Part shown: in pieces, positions 8,291 through 15,828 of the stretch | Layout of the letters: the number at the start of each line of letters is the position of its first letter | How positions within the stretch are numbered: position 1 is the stretch's first letter | NCBI GenBank assembly: GCA_903900235.1 | Contig: CAIUMH010000152.1 | Span: 1-33,879, forward strand | DNA: 33,879 nucleotides | Direction: 5' to 3' | Source: an uncultured Actinomycetes bacterium | GTDB lineage: Bacteria > Actinomycetota > Acidimicrobiia > Acidimicrobiales > RAAP-2 | Program-made: the position numbers and the translations under genes | Notes under the pieces: generated by a model | What the model saw: only the letters and a program-made list of their open reading frames with translations | Databases searched by the model: none | Told to the model about the DNA's origin: nothing

Positions 8291-9019
8291 CTACTCGGCG
8301 AACTGCCCCGGCCGGAGCAAGATGCGGCCACACTGCTCGCAGCCACCCACCGCGTCTGGCTCGAGCTTCTTGAGTGACTCGAGCTCGGCCGAGGCCAGCG
8401 CAAGGTGGCAGCCACCACAACGGCCATCGACGAGTCGAGCGGCACCGACGCCGCCGACTGACCGGCTGATGGCGTCGTAGCGCTTGAGCAGTCCGGGCGA
8501 AATCAATGCGACGGCCTCGTCGCGCCGGGTTCGACGCTCTGCCATCTCGGCAGCAAGGGCAGTCTCCTGTTCGACGAGTTCAGCCCGACGTTCGACCGCA
8601 GCCACCTCAAGCGGCACGAGCATCGCTGCCACGTCTGCTCGACGCGATTCGAGTGGTTCAACCCGTTCCATCAGGAGAATCTCGTCGTCCTCAAGCCCAC
8701 GCTGGCGCTCGGCGAGAAGCTGGCGCTCGGCATCCATCGCCACGAGGTCTCGACTTGCTCCCGTCGAGGAGGCGAGCCGCGCCTCGACCACGGCTCTGCG
8801 ATCCGCCACCCTGGCCACCTCCTCTTCGAGCTTGGCGAGTGATTCGCTGAGCGGTGCCAGCTCGGCATCGATGCCCGCCAGGACTGCCTGGTGCTCTGCG
8901 GCCTTGTCGGCGAGCTCAGTGAGCGCCACGCGGGCGGGCAACGACGCTGCCGAGTACTCCAAACGGAGCAGCTCGGCATCGAGGCTGGCCACGGTATCGA
9001 GGGCGGGGTGATCGGTCAC
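8291..9019 (-). CDS. C4-type zinc-ribbon protein with long N-terminal coiled coil
   Basis: The 242-residue protein has two parts. Residues about 10-180 are rich in Glu, Ala, Leu and Arg with heptad-like spacing, which predicts an extended coiled-coil hairpin. The C-terminus holds a zinc ribbon, Cys201-x2-Cys204 and Cys227-x2-Cys230. This architecture is that of the zf-RING_7 / CdsZ-like family, proposed to act as a nucleic-acid or chaperone adaptor; no activity is established. The GTG start at 9019 overlaps the Nudix stop (GTGA). In mycobacteria the homologue lies between a NIF3-like gene and an RNase H-phosphatase gene; here a phosphatase follows at two bases. Confidence 0.85.
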   Translation of the reverse strand: MTDHPALDTVASLDAELLRLEYSAASLPARVALTELADKAAEHQAVLAGIDAELAPLSESLAKLEEEVARVADRRAVVEARLASSTGASRDLVAMDAERQLLAERQRGLEDDEILLMERVEPLESRRADVAAMLVPLEVAAVERRAELVEQETALAAEMAERRTRRDEAVALISPGLLKRYDAISRSVGGVGAARLVDGRCGGCHLALASAELESLKKLEPDAVGGCEQCGRILLRPGQFAE

Positions 9020-9618
9020 GGTGTCGTCCCTGGTCGTCGGTCCTGCATCTGCTCCACCTTCTCACGCCAGACGCACCTCGGGTCCCACCATGCTTCGGCG
9101 AGCTTGGAGAGAGCCGGGACGAGGGCAGGCTCAGCACACTGGTCCACCGCATCGAAGGCACACCAGCGCACGTCTTGGCTCTCACCCGGCGGAGGGGAGG
9201 GGTCATCGTCGGTCGAGAGCAGCACGTAGCGCAGATCGAGGTGAGTGTGGCCCCGAGGGCCGGGATGGACATCGACATGGAACAGCACACCCTCCGGCGC
9301 GGCCGAAACCGGGTGCAGACCCGTCTCCTCCTCGGTCTCGCGCACGGCAGCGGCGAGCGGTGACTCCCCGGGATCGATGTGACCACCCGGCTGAACCCAG
9401 ATCCCGAGCTTGCGGTGGAGATGCAGGATCGTGCCCCGGATACCCACCACGAAGGCCGACGCGGTCAGGTGGATCGGATCGGCGTGCTCACTACAGGGAT
9501 CGGCCAGGAGCGGCACCTCGGTCACGATACGGCGGATCGAGGCTGCTTCGCGCTCGTCGACCGGAGTGATCGCTGCGACCTGCTCGAGCAGCCCGACGAT
9601 GCTCGGCGCCGTCACCAC
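9016..9618 (-). CDS. Nudix hydrolase
   Basis: This 200-residue protein has a complete Nudix box at residues 79-101 (Gly79, Glu85, Arg93, Glu94, Glu97, Glu98, Gly100), matching GX5EX7REUXEEXGU. It should hydrolyse a nucleoside diphosphate linked to another moiety, with Mg2+ or Mn2+ bound by the box glutamates. The specific substrate cannot be told. A helical N-terminal extension of about 50 residues precedes the fold (VGLLEQVAAITPVDERE), as in a group of actinobacterial Nudix proteins. The GTG start overlaps the upstream flavoprotein gene by seven bases, and the stop overlaps the zinc-ribbon start by four, so the cluster is one transcription unit. Confidence 0.85.
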   Translation of the reverse strand: MVTAPSIVGLLEQVAAITPVDEREAASIRRIVTEVPLLADPCSEHADPIHLTASAFVVGIRGTILHLHRKLGIWVQPGGHIDPGESPLAAAVRETEEETGLHPVSAAPEGVLFHVDVHPGPRGHTHLDLRYVLLSTDDDPSPPPGESQDVRWCAFDAVDQCAEPALVPALSKLAEAWWDPRCVWREKVEQMQDRRPGTTP

Positions 9619-10283
9619 CCACGCTCCAAGCCCTCGACCGAGGCCGGGATTGGGATCTCTCCCCGACCCACCGCTCCGTCAGGTGCCGGCTGTGGTGTGC
9701 CCCACCGGGTCTCGAGCGGCACCACCCCCGCCCAAGCGCTGCCGGCGAGGTCCTCGGGGCTGTCCTCGGGCGGACCTTCACTGACCTTGGCGGAGGCCTC
9801 GACGATTCTCACACGGACCACCGAGGTCCGTCGCAGCTCGTCAGGAGTCGAGGCCCGGACCTCCCCTGAGCGGCCGGGCAGCAGGCCGTCAATGAGCCGA
9901 TCGATGGCCACCGACTGCTCCGTAGCATCGTCGACAAGTTCGGCGGGTCCGAAGAGGACGGCCGATCGATAGGCCACCGATGACTCGAAGGTCGATCGGG
10001 CGACGATCAGTCCATCGACCAGGGTCACCGCCACGCAGACCGACTCAGCCGCCACCATGGCCCGCAGGAGTCGGCTCGAACGAGATCCGTGGAGCAGCAG
10101 CGTGTCGTCGTGGCGGACGTGGAGACTCGGGAGGACCAAGGGGTGGCCGTCGACCACGGTGGCGACGTGACACACCGACGTTGCGTCGACGATGGCATGG
10201 ATGGTGGCGGCGTCATAGGCCGCCTTCTCCGGCAGTCGGCGCAGACGGGTGCGATTTGTCGTCCCGCCGAGGTCATTGCTCAC
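9612..10283 (-). CDS. Pyridoxamine 5'-phosphate oxidase-like flavin-binding protein
   Basis: The 223-residue protein resembles the flavin-nucleotide-binding split-barrel family (Pyridox_ox_2 type). The opening RLPEKAAYDAATIHAIVDA, then VCHVATVVDGHPLVLPS, then LLLHGSRSSRLLR and FESSVAYRSAVLFGPAEL follow the usual order of FMN-contacting strands in this family. The family reduces or sequesters F420, FMN or haem substrates; which applies here is open. The last 60 residues are Pro/Glu-rich and less typical. The GTG start at 10283 is preceded by GGGGAG, a plausible ribosome binding site. It is the first gene of the minus-strand cluster, divergent from the EEP gene with 68 bases between the starts. 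Confidence 0.8.
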   Translation of the reverse strand: MSNDLGGTTNRTRLRRLPEKAAYDAATIHAIVDATSVCHVATVVDGHPLVLPSLHVRHDDTLLLHGSRSSRLLRAMVAAESVCVAVTLVDGLIVARSTFESSVAYRSAVLFGPAELVDDATEQSVAIDRLIDGLLPGRSGEVRASTPDELRRTSVVRVRIVEASAKVSEGPPEDSPEDLAGSAWAGVVPLETRWGTPQPAPDGAVGRGEIPIPASVEGLERGW

Positions 10284-10339
10284 CGGGGTCTCCCCTTCCC
10301 TGAGTATCGAGGTGGCGTGGCCACGCAGGGACGAAGGCG

Positions 10340-10345
10340 TAGCGT
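10340..10345 (+). promoter_or_regulatory. Putative -10 hexamer (TAGCGT) for the leaderless EEP gene
   Basis: TAGCGT ends six bases before the GTG start at 10352. The only purine stretch (GAGG) lies one base from the start codon, too close for a normal ribosome binding site. No -35 element is recognised. Confidence 0.45.
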
Positions 10346-10351
10346 CGAGGC

Positions 10352-11170
10352 GTGCACGATGCCTTCAGCGTAGCGACGTACAACGTCCACGGAGGGGTGG
10401 ATGCCTGGGGTCGCCCGGTCGACGCCGTCGGTGAAGTGGCCCGCCTCGAGGCCGACGTGATCCTTCTGCAGGAGAACTGGGTGACCCAAACGGGTGATTC
10501 TGTGGCGAGGTCGCTGGCCGAGCGGGTCGGAGCCACGGTGCTCGAGGTGCCCTTGGCCCATGGCCGCCGAGCCCGTCCGCACGCCGATGCCGGGGGCGAT
10601 TGGCACCGCCACCGGGCCTTCCTCGACGGCGACCACGCGCTCTTCGTCGACTCTGAGCTTCCGCTGCGCGGTTCCTTGGCCTCGTCGGACCGCTTCGCCG
10701 ATGCCGAGCCCGGATCCTGGGGTATCGCCGTCGTCAGCCGCCTCCCGGTCACCTCATGGCGAATCCTCGATCTTGGTCGTCGCCAACGCGACCGGGCTCA
10801 TCGGCGGGTCCTGCTCGTTCAGGTCGCCGCCCCTGGCGGCATGGTCGAGATCGCCTGTGTCCACATGTCGCACCTGATCCATGGCTCACCGGTCCAGATT
10901 CGGTCGCTGAACCGTATCCTCGGCGGCCGTTCGGCGACCCATGGCACCACCATCATCGGTGGTGACATGAATTGCTGGGCGACGCCGCTTCGGCTCCTGC
11001 TTCCCGGTTGGCAGCGAGCGGCGTCTGGGCCAACGTGGCCGGCATGGAGGCCCCACAGTCAGCTCGATCATCTCCTCGTGGGCCGACGTTTCTCGGTGCT
11101 CAGCGGCTCGGTGATTGCCGCCAAGGCCAGCGACCACCTTCCCGTCAAGGCAACCCTCGCCTTGCGCTGA
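10352..11170 (+). CDS. Endonuclease/exonuclease/phosphatase (EEP) family hydrolase
   Basis: This is a 272-residue metal-dependent phosphoesterase with the full EEP motif set. Asn11 is in ATYNVHGG and the Mg-binding Glu41 in LLQENW. GIAVVSRLPV lies near 124-133. His171 is in IACVHMSH, Asp205 and Asn207 in GGDMN, Asp239 in QLDH, and the terminal Asp261-His262 in KASDHLPV. There is no signal peptide or membrane anchor, so the protein is predicted cytoplasmic. The family covers DNA repair nucleases, phosphodiesterases and sphingomyelinases, and these motifs do not discriminate among them. The gene is followed directly by an 8-bp stem-loop, so it is probably monocistronic. Confidence 0.88.
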   Translation: MHDAFSVATYNVHGGVDAWGRPVDAVGEVARLEADVILLQENWVTQTGDSVARSLAERVGATVLEVPLAHGRRARPHADAGGDWHRHRAFLDGDHALFVDSELPLRGSLASSDRFADAEPGSWGIAVVSRLPVTSWRILDLGRRQRDRAHRRVLLVQVAAPGGMVEIACVHMSHLIHGSPVQIRSLNRILGGRSATHGTTIIGGDMNCWATPLRLLLPGWQRAASGPTWPAWRPHSQLDHLLVGRRFSVLSGSVIAAKASDHLPVKATLALR

Positions 11171-11193
11171 CCGGTCGAGACCTCATCGACCGG
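11171..11193 (+). terminator. Stem-loop directly after the EEP stop codon
   Basis: CCGGTCGA (11171-11178) and TCGACCGG (11186-11193) form a perfect 8-bp stem with a 7-base loop, starting at the base after the TGA stop. It probably ends the EEP transcript before the PLP-enzyme promoter (TACGAT at 11204-11209). No T run follows. Confidence 0.5.
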
Positions 11194-11260
11194 CTCGGCG
11201 ACCTACGATCGGGAAGCGTCCACCACCTCGGGCGGCGGACCCTGATCCAAAAGGAGTCCC

Positions 11261-12649
11261 ATGACCGTCCCCTACAGTGACCGCTTCGCCGTCAATGCCA
11301 CCCTCCCCGCCGAGGGTCGCGACCGCTCCGAGGTCCTCGCCGAGCTGTCAGCCATGGCCGCGGCCGAGGACCCGACCTGGGAGGTCGGGAAGTGCTCGGG
11401 AACCATGTACTGCGGTGATCACGACCACTACGACTTCATGTCCGAAGCCTTCTCTCGGTTCGCCCACGTCAACATCCTCCAGCGTGACATGTGCCCGAGC
11501 GCGACCAAGATGGAGGCCGAGGTGATCGCCATGACGCTCGACATGCTCGGTGCCGGCAGCGTGACGGACTCCGAACCTGTCGGCCTCCTCACCACGGGCG
11601 GCAGCGGATCGATCAGCCACGCCATGCTCGCCTACCGTGAAGCCGCTCGAGCGGCGGGGCGCCAGGGTCGCCTGCGCATCATCAAGCCCGAGACCGCCCA
11701 TCCGGCCTTCAACAAGGCCTGTCACCTCTACGACCTCGAGGTCGTCACGATCCCGGTCGATCCGGTGACCACCACCGTGCGCCCTGCCGATGTGGCTGCC
11801 GCGATCGACGACCAGACAATCGCCGTCATCGGCTCAGCCTGCAACTATGGCTACGGAACCGTCGACCCCATCGCCGAGCTCGGACAGGTCGCCCTCGATG
11901 CTGGTGTGGGCCTGCACGTCGACGGCTGCCTGGGTGGGTTCATCCTCCCGTTCGGTCGGGCCCTCGGCGAGCCCATCCCGGCCTTCGACTTCAGCGTCCC
12001 CGGCGTCACCACCATCTCGGCCGACACCCACAAGTACGGGTATGCCTTGAAGGGCACCTCGGTACTGGCATTCCGTGACAAGGCCCTGCGCAATGCGCAG
12101 TACTTCTATCTCACCGACTGGTCGGGCGGGAAGTATTGCTCCCCGGGCATCGAGGGAAGCCGGTCGGGCGGCCTGTTGGCAGCCACCTGGGCCTCCATGG
12201 TCAGCATCGGTCGCTCGGGCTACCTCGGGTACGCCAAGCAGATCTTCGCCACCGCCCGAACCATGCGAGCCTCGGTGGAACGTCATCCTCAGCTGAGGAT
12301 CCTTGGTGAGCCCACGTTCCTGTTCTCGTTCACGTCCGACGAATTCGATGTCTACCTGGTGAACGATTTCCTGCGCACCAGGGGATGGAGACTCAATGGC
12401 CAGCAGTACCCCAACGCCCTCCACATGGCCGTGACCAGACCCCAAACTCAACCTGGGGTCGCCGAGGCCTTCGACGTCGACCTCGCCGAAGCCGTGGCCT
12501 ATGCCGTCGAGCACGCACATGAGCCGGCCAAGTCCTCCGCCGTCTACGGCGGGGTGGCCGGTGGGATGACCAACGAGGCCGATGAGTTCATCAAGATGAT
12601 GATGGCCGACATGATGGATGCCCAGCAGTCTCTCGGCGCCGCTGGCTGA
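11261..12649 (+). CDS. Sphingosine-1-phosphate lyase-like PLP-dependent enzyme (group II decarboxylase fold)
   Basis: The 462-residue protein belongs to the DPL/S1P lyase branch of fold type I PLP enzymes. The PLP lysine is Lys258 in ISADTHKYGYALKGTS, the strand-ending Asp221 is in LHVDGCLGGF, and a TTGGSGSISHAM phosphate-contact loop lies near 111-122. ETAHPAFNK (144-152) supplies the His that stacks on PLP. Known members cleave a phosphorylated 2-amino-3-hydroxy compound into an aldehyde and phosphoethanolamine; others are Glu or Tyr decarboxylases. The ADTHKYG-x-x-KG sequence favours the lyase branch. Unlike the eukaryotic enzyme there is no N-terminal membrane segment. AAAAGGAG precedes the ATG. 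The stop shares one base with the FGGY kinase start, which points to a shared pathway. Confidence 0.82.
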   Translation: MTVPYSDRFAVNATLPAEGRDRSEVLAELSAMAAAEDPTWEVGKCSGTMYCGDHDHYDFMSEAFSRFAHVNILQRDMCPSATKMEAEVIAMTLDMLGAGSVTDSEPVGLLTTGGSGSISHAMLAYREAARAAGRQGRLRIIKPETAHPAFNKACHLYDLEVVTIPVDPVTTTVRPADVAAAIDDQTIAVIGSACNYGYGTVDPIAELGQVALDAGVGLHVDGCLGGFILPFGRALGEPIPAFDFSVPGVTTISADTHKYGYALKGTSVLAFRDKALRNAQYFYLTDWSGGKYCSPGIEGSRSGGLLAATWASMVSIGRSGYLGYAKQIFATARTMRASVERHPQLRILGEPTFLFSFTSDEFDVYLVNDFLRTRGWRLNGQQYPNALHMAVTRPQTQPGVAEAFDVDLAEAVAYAVEHAHEPAKSSAVYGGVAGGMTNEADEFIKMMMADMMDAQQSLGAAG

Positions 12650-14196
12650 TGACCACCGTCGAGAACCTCTCCCTTGTCGTCGATCTCGGGACGACGGGGC
12701 TCAAGGTTGGCGTTGCCACCCTCGGTGGACGACTGCTGGCGAGCCGCACAGCCCAGCTGACCACCATCCACGGCGACCGAGGCGCAGCCACCCAGGACGC
12801 ACAGCAGTGGTGGGATCTCATCGCCGCCATGTCGTCGAGCCTGTTGCACGAGATCGATCCGAGTGCCATCGCGGCGGTCGCCGTCAGTGGCCAGTACGCA
12901 TCGATCGTGCCGGTCGACGAGTCGGGGATACCGGTTGACGCTTGTGTGCTGTGGAGCGACCTGCGCGGTGGCACCCACACTCGCCGACTGATCGGCGGTC
13001 CTGTCGCTGGATATAAGCCGGGAGCCGTCCTGCGCTTCGTCCGCGCGACCGGAGGGGCGCCCACACCCTCAGGTGCCGACGGCACCGGTGGCATGCTCCA
13101 TCTGCTCCATGATCGCCCTGACGTGATCGCGGCGGCGGCCCACCTGCTCGAACCGGTCGACTACCTCGCCATGCGCTTCTGCGGACAAGCTCGAGCGACA
13201 CATGCGTCGATGTTCGGTTCGTGGCTGACCGACAACCGCAACCTTGATCGAATGTCCTACGACCCGGCCCTCCTCAAGGCACTGGGCATGACGTCCGATT
13301 TACTGCCCGACCTCGTGGCCTTCGGGTCCATCATCGGCGGCGTAACCGCTGCCGCCTCTCGTGCGACCGGGGTTCCCGAGGGCACGCCGGTCCTCGCCGG
13401 CATCCCCGACCTGCATGCGGCCGCGCTCGGCACCGGAACCACCGTCCTCGGCGGCCCCGGGCACCTTGCCCTCTCGACCACCTCGTGGATCTCCGCTCCC
13501 CATGCGGCCAAGAAGACCGACATCCTCCACTCCATCGCCACCATGCCGGGCCTCGACCAGTCGTCATACCTGATCGTGAACAATCACGAGATCGGGGCGA
13601 AGGCGCTTGAGTGGTTCGCCGGCGGGCTGGGTCTCCCTGCGCCCGTCGACTACGACGACCTGTGTGCAGAGGCCGCCATGGCACCGCCCGGCTCCGGCTC
13701 AGTGATCTTCACGCCTTGGTTGGCCGGGGAGCGCTCGCCGGTCGAAAGCCACTCGGCACGCGGTGGGTTCCACAATGTCTCGATCACCACGAACCGGGCC
13801 GAGCTCATCCGCTCAGTCCTCGAGGGCGTGGCCTACAACAGCCGGTGGCTCGCCGAGTATGTCGACCGCTTCGCCGGCCGGACCCTCACCCCATTGCGGA
13901 TGGTCGGCGGCGGAGCGAGATCCCGGCTGTGGTGCCAGATCCACGCCGACGTGATGGGGCGACCCATCGAACAGGTCGTCGACCCGATGGTGGCTCAGCT
14001 GCGCGGCACTGCCCTGCTCGCCGGGCGGACCCTCGGCGTGATCGATGACGACGAGATCCCGAGCCTCGTGGAGATCGCCGAGCGCTTCGAGCCCAACCCC
14101 TCAACGGCGGCTACCTACGACCGTCTCTACGCCGAGTTTCCCAAGCTCATCAAGACGCAAGGGCCGATGTTCCGGCGACTTCAGCGCCGTCGCTGA
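12649..14196 (+). CDS. FGGY-family carbohydrate kinase (xylulokinase-like)
   Basis: This is a 515-residue actin-fold kinase. The N-terminal phosphate loop DLGTTGLKV lies at 12-20. The likely catalytic-base region GIPDLHAAALG holds an Asp near 254. The C-terminal adenosine loop MVGGGARSRLWCQIHADVMG starts near 417. FGGY kinases phosphorylate a hydroxyl of a sugar or polyol with ATP; residues alone do not fix the substrate. No pentose isomerase, epimerase or sugar transporter is nearby. Its TGATG overlap with the PLP lyase suggests that the kinase makes the phosphorylated substrate that the lyase cleaves. The 3' end overlaps the convergent Ser-repeat gene by 16 bases. Confidence 0.85.
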   Translation: MTTVENLSLVVDLGTTGLKVGVATLGGRLLASRTAQLTTIHGDRGAATQDAQQWWDLIAAMSSSLLHEIDPSAIAAVAVSGQYASIVPVDESGIPVDACVLWSDLRGGTHTRRLIGGPVAGYKPGAVLRFVRATGGAPTPSGADGTGGMLHLLHDRPDVIAAAAHLLEPVDYLAMRFCGQARATHASMFGSWLTDNRNLDRMSYDPALLKALGMTSDLLPDLVAFGSIIGGVTAAASRATGVPEGTPVLAGIPDLHAAALGTGTTVLGGPGHLALSTTSWISAPHAAKKTDILHSIATMPGLDQSSYLIVNNHEIGAKALEWFAGGLGLPAPVDYDDLCAEAAMAPPGSGSVIFTPWLAGERSPVESHSARGGFHNVSITTNRAELIRSVLEGVAYNSRWLAEYVDRFAGRTLTPLRMVGGGARSRLWCQIHADVMGRPIEQVVDPMVAQLRGTALLAGRTLGVIDDDEIPSLVEIAERFEPNPSTAATYDRLYAEFPKLIKTQGPMFRRLQRRR

Positions 14197-14537
14197 GCGC
14201 CAAGCAGTGATCGCCCCCCATAACTGACCAGACCGAGCGCTGCTCCGACCGAGAACAGCGAGGCCACGGAGCCCAACGACCCGATCGAGAAGGCGCTCCC
14301 CACCGAACCGATCGAGCAGAACGAGCCAATCGACCCGATCGAGAAGGCACTCCCCACCGAACCGATGCTGAAGATGCTGCCGACCGAGCCGATTGATCGA
14401 ACGGAGTCGATGGAGCCGATTGATCGGACGGAGTCGATGGAGCCGATTGATCGGACCGAGTCGACGGAGCTCATCGAGTGATCATCGTCAAGGTCATCCG
14501 AGACATTGGGTATGGACGGTAAGGCACGCAGCGTCAT
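14181..14537 (-). CDS. Ser-Ile-Gly nonapeptide-repeat protein of unknown function
   Basis: The 118-residue protein has three parts. Residues 1-23 form an acidic head with DDLDDDH. Residues 24-95 contain eight consecutive 9-residue repeats of the form S-(I/V/L)-(G/D)-S-x-x-S-(I/L)-(G/F), followed by a worn ninth unit to 104. The tail is basic, ending in RRR. Serine falls at every third residue and an aliphatic residue follows most serines. Two repeats make 18 residues, the length of one left-handed beta-helix coil, so a solenoid is a reasonable guess. Similar IGSxxS proteins occur as hypotheticals in actinobacteria (from memory). The ATG at 14537 lies 10 bases after the MFS stop, so co-transcription is likely; Met22 is an alternative start. 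No signal peptide is seen. Confidence 0.7.
   Translation of the reverse strand: MTLRALPSIPNVSDDLDDDHSMSSVDSVRSIGSIDSVRSIGSIDSVRSIGSVGSIFSIGSVGSAFSIGSIGSFCSIGSVGSAFSIGSLGSVASLFSVGAALGLVSYGGRSLLGAQRRR
14388..14468. repeat. Three tandem 27-bp repeats coding the repeat protein's first units
   Basis: Units 14388-14414, 14415-14441 and 14442-14468 each begin GCCGATTGATCG (plus strand) and differ by only a few bases. They encode residues 24-50 of the Ser-repeat protein. A second, longer-range repeat, GATCGAGAAGGC(G/A)CTCCCC, starts at 14283 and again at 14337, exactly 54 bases (two units) apart. The pattern implies recent in-frame expansion by slippage or unequal exchange. Confidence 0.9.
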
Positions 14538-14547
14538 CCCTGCATTC

Positions 14548-15792
14548 TCACCGCTGCGCGCCGATCGTGCCGGCCAGGACGGCTCCCCGGGTCTCTGGCA
14601 CCCGGCGAATCAGTCCCAGCACGCCTAAAACCGGAAGCGACACGGCCACTGCTGCCGCTTCGAATGAGCCCGTGGAGTCGGCGATCAGACCGAAGGCGAG
14701 CAGGCCGACGATGGCGCCGAGGACTGAAGCGGCGATTCCCCACCCCGCCACCGACGCTCGCACCGATGTCTCGAAGAGCTCATTTGGCAGCGCCGTGCCG
14801 GCAGGAGCCAAGAATCCTGCGGACAGCACGGTGAGGAGATAGCCGACCACCACCGCCGCTCCGGTGCCCGAATAGACGATGATGGCCGAAAGGCCGATCC
14901 CCGCCGCGCCGATTGCCACCGACGGGCGCCGGCCATAACGATCGGCCGCTCGGCGGCCAAGGAGGAGGCCGACGAGGCCGGTCAGCGCTGCAGACAGGAT
15001 CATGATCGACTCGAGTGCCTTACCCAAGTGGACGACGTTCTCGGCATAGACGAAGACGAAACTCGAGGCCGGGGCAGAGGTCATGGACGTGGCGAAGCTC
15101 AAGCCCATGACCACGAGGAGGCGACCCGAGGCTGAGTGTGCGACCCATCCGAATCGAGGCCGCTCGTGAGAGTGATCCTCGGGGGTCTGGGTCGGTTCGG
15201 GGATCTTGTGCGCCAGGAGTGCCACGACGACGAAGGGTATGGCGCACGTCAGGAACAGGATCCGAAACCCCGCCACTCCGCGCAAAGCGGAGTGCAGCAG
15301 GGCATTGAGGCCCGCCCCGAGGCCGTAGCCAGCCGAGACCACGCTCAGCGCCCGAGCCCGGGTTGCCGGCGTCGACAACTCCGCCGTCACGACGTGGCCG
15401 AGCGCTGCTGCAGCCGAGAGAAATGGTCGCCCCACGGCGAAGATGCCGACGAACCACCAGTAGCTCGGACTGATCGCTGCAGCCATCGTCACACCCAGTC
15501 CGACCAACGACCAACCCACCAATGTCCGACGCCGGCCCAATCGATCGGCCGCTGCCGCGAGAGGCTGACCGAGGACCGAAGCCAATCGCAAGATGGCGAG
15601 GCCGATCCCAAGCGTCGCCCCCGAGAGTCCGGCCTCCTCGGCAACAGTCCCGGTGTGGACCTGGTGGCCAAAGGCAGTGGCCACCTGACCGAGCGCGGAG
15701 ACCGCGCCGAACTGTCCGTAGCCCGCTGCCAGAGCGACGACGGCCACCGCGACGATGGTGCCGCCAATCTTGCCGGGTTTACCCAGCGTCAC
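14548..15792 (-). CDS. Major facilitator superfamily transporter
   Basis: This is a 414-residue membrane protein with about 12 hydrophobic segments. The MFS motif A appears between TM2 and TM3 as ADRLGRRRTLVG and again in the second half as ADRYGRRPSVAIG. A PETRG element follows the last segment, as in metabolite:H+ symporter-like members. A charged central loop (PEPTQTPEDHSHERPRF) separates the halves. The substrate is unknown. It starts at a GTG without a clear ribosome binding site and lies 36 bases from the oxidoreductase stop upstream; the Ser-repeat gene follows at 10 bases. Confidence 0.85.
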   Translation of the reverse strand: MTLGKPGKIGGTIVAVAVVALAAGYGQFGAVSALGQVATAFGHQVHTGTVAEEAGLSGATLGIGLAILRLASVLGQPLAAAADRLGRRRTLVGWSLVGLGVTMAAAISPSYWWFVGIFAVGRPFLSAAAALGHVVTAELSTPATRARALSVVSAGYGLGAGLNALLHSALRGVAGFRILFLTCAIPFVVVALLAHKIPEPTQTPEDHSHERPRFGWVAHSASGRLLVVMGLSFATSMTSAPASSFVFVYAENVVHLGKALESIMILSAALTGLVGLLLGRRAADRYGRRPSVAIGAAGIGLSAIIVYSGTGAAVVVGYLLTVLSAGFLAPAGTALPNELFETSVRASVAGWGIAASVLGAIVGLLAFGLIADSTGSFEAAAVAVSLPVLGVLGLIRRVPETRGAVLAGTIGAQR

Positions 15793-15828
15793 CTCACAAT
15801 TCTCGCTCCGGCGAGGCCGCCAGCTGGC

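Noticed and set aside
7437-8480. 347-codon plus-strand ORF
   Set aside because: It is antisense to the DUF2889, phosphatase and zinc-ribbon genes and has no recognisable motif.
14283-14468. CRISPR-like array
   Set aside because: The 27-bp units are directly adjacent with no spacers, keep one reading frame and encode a regular peptide repeat.
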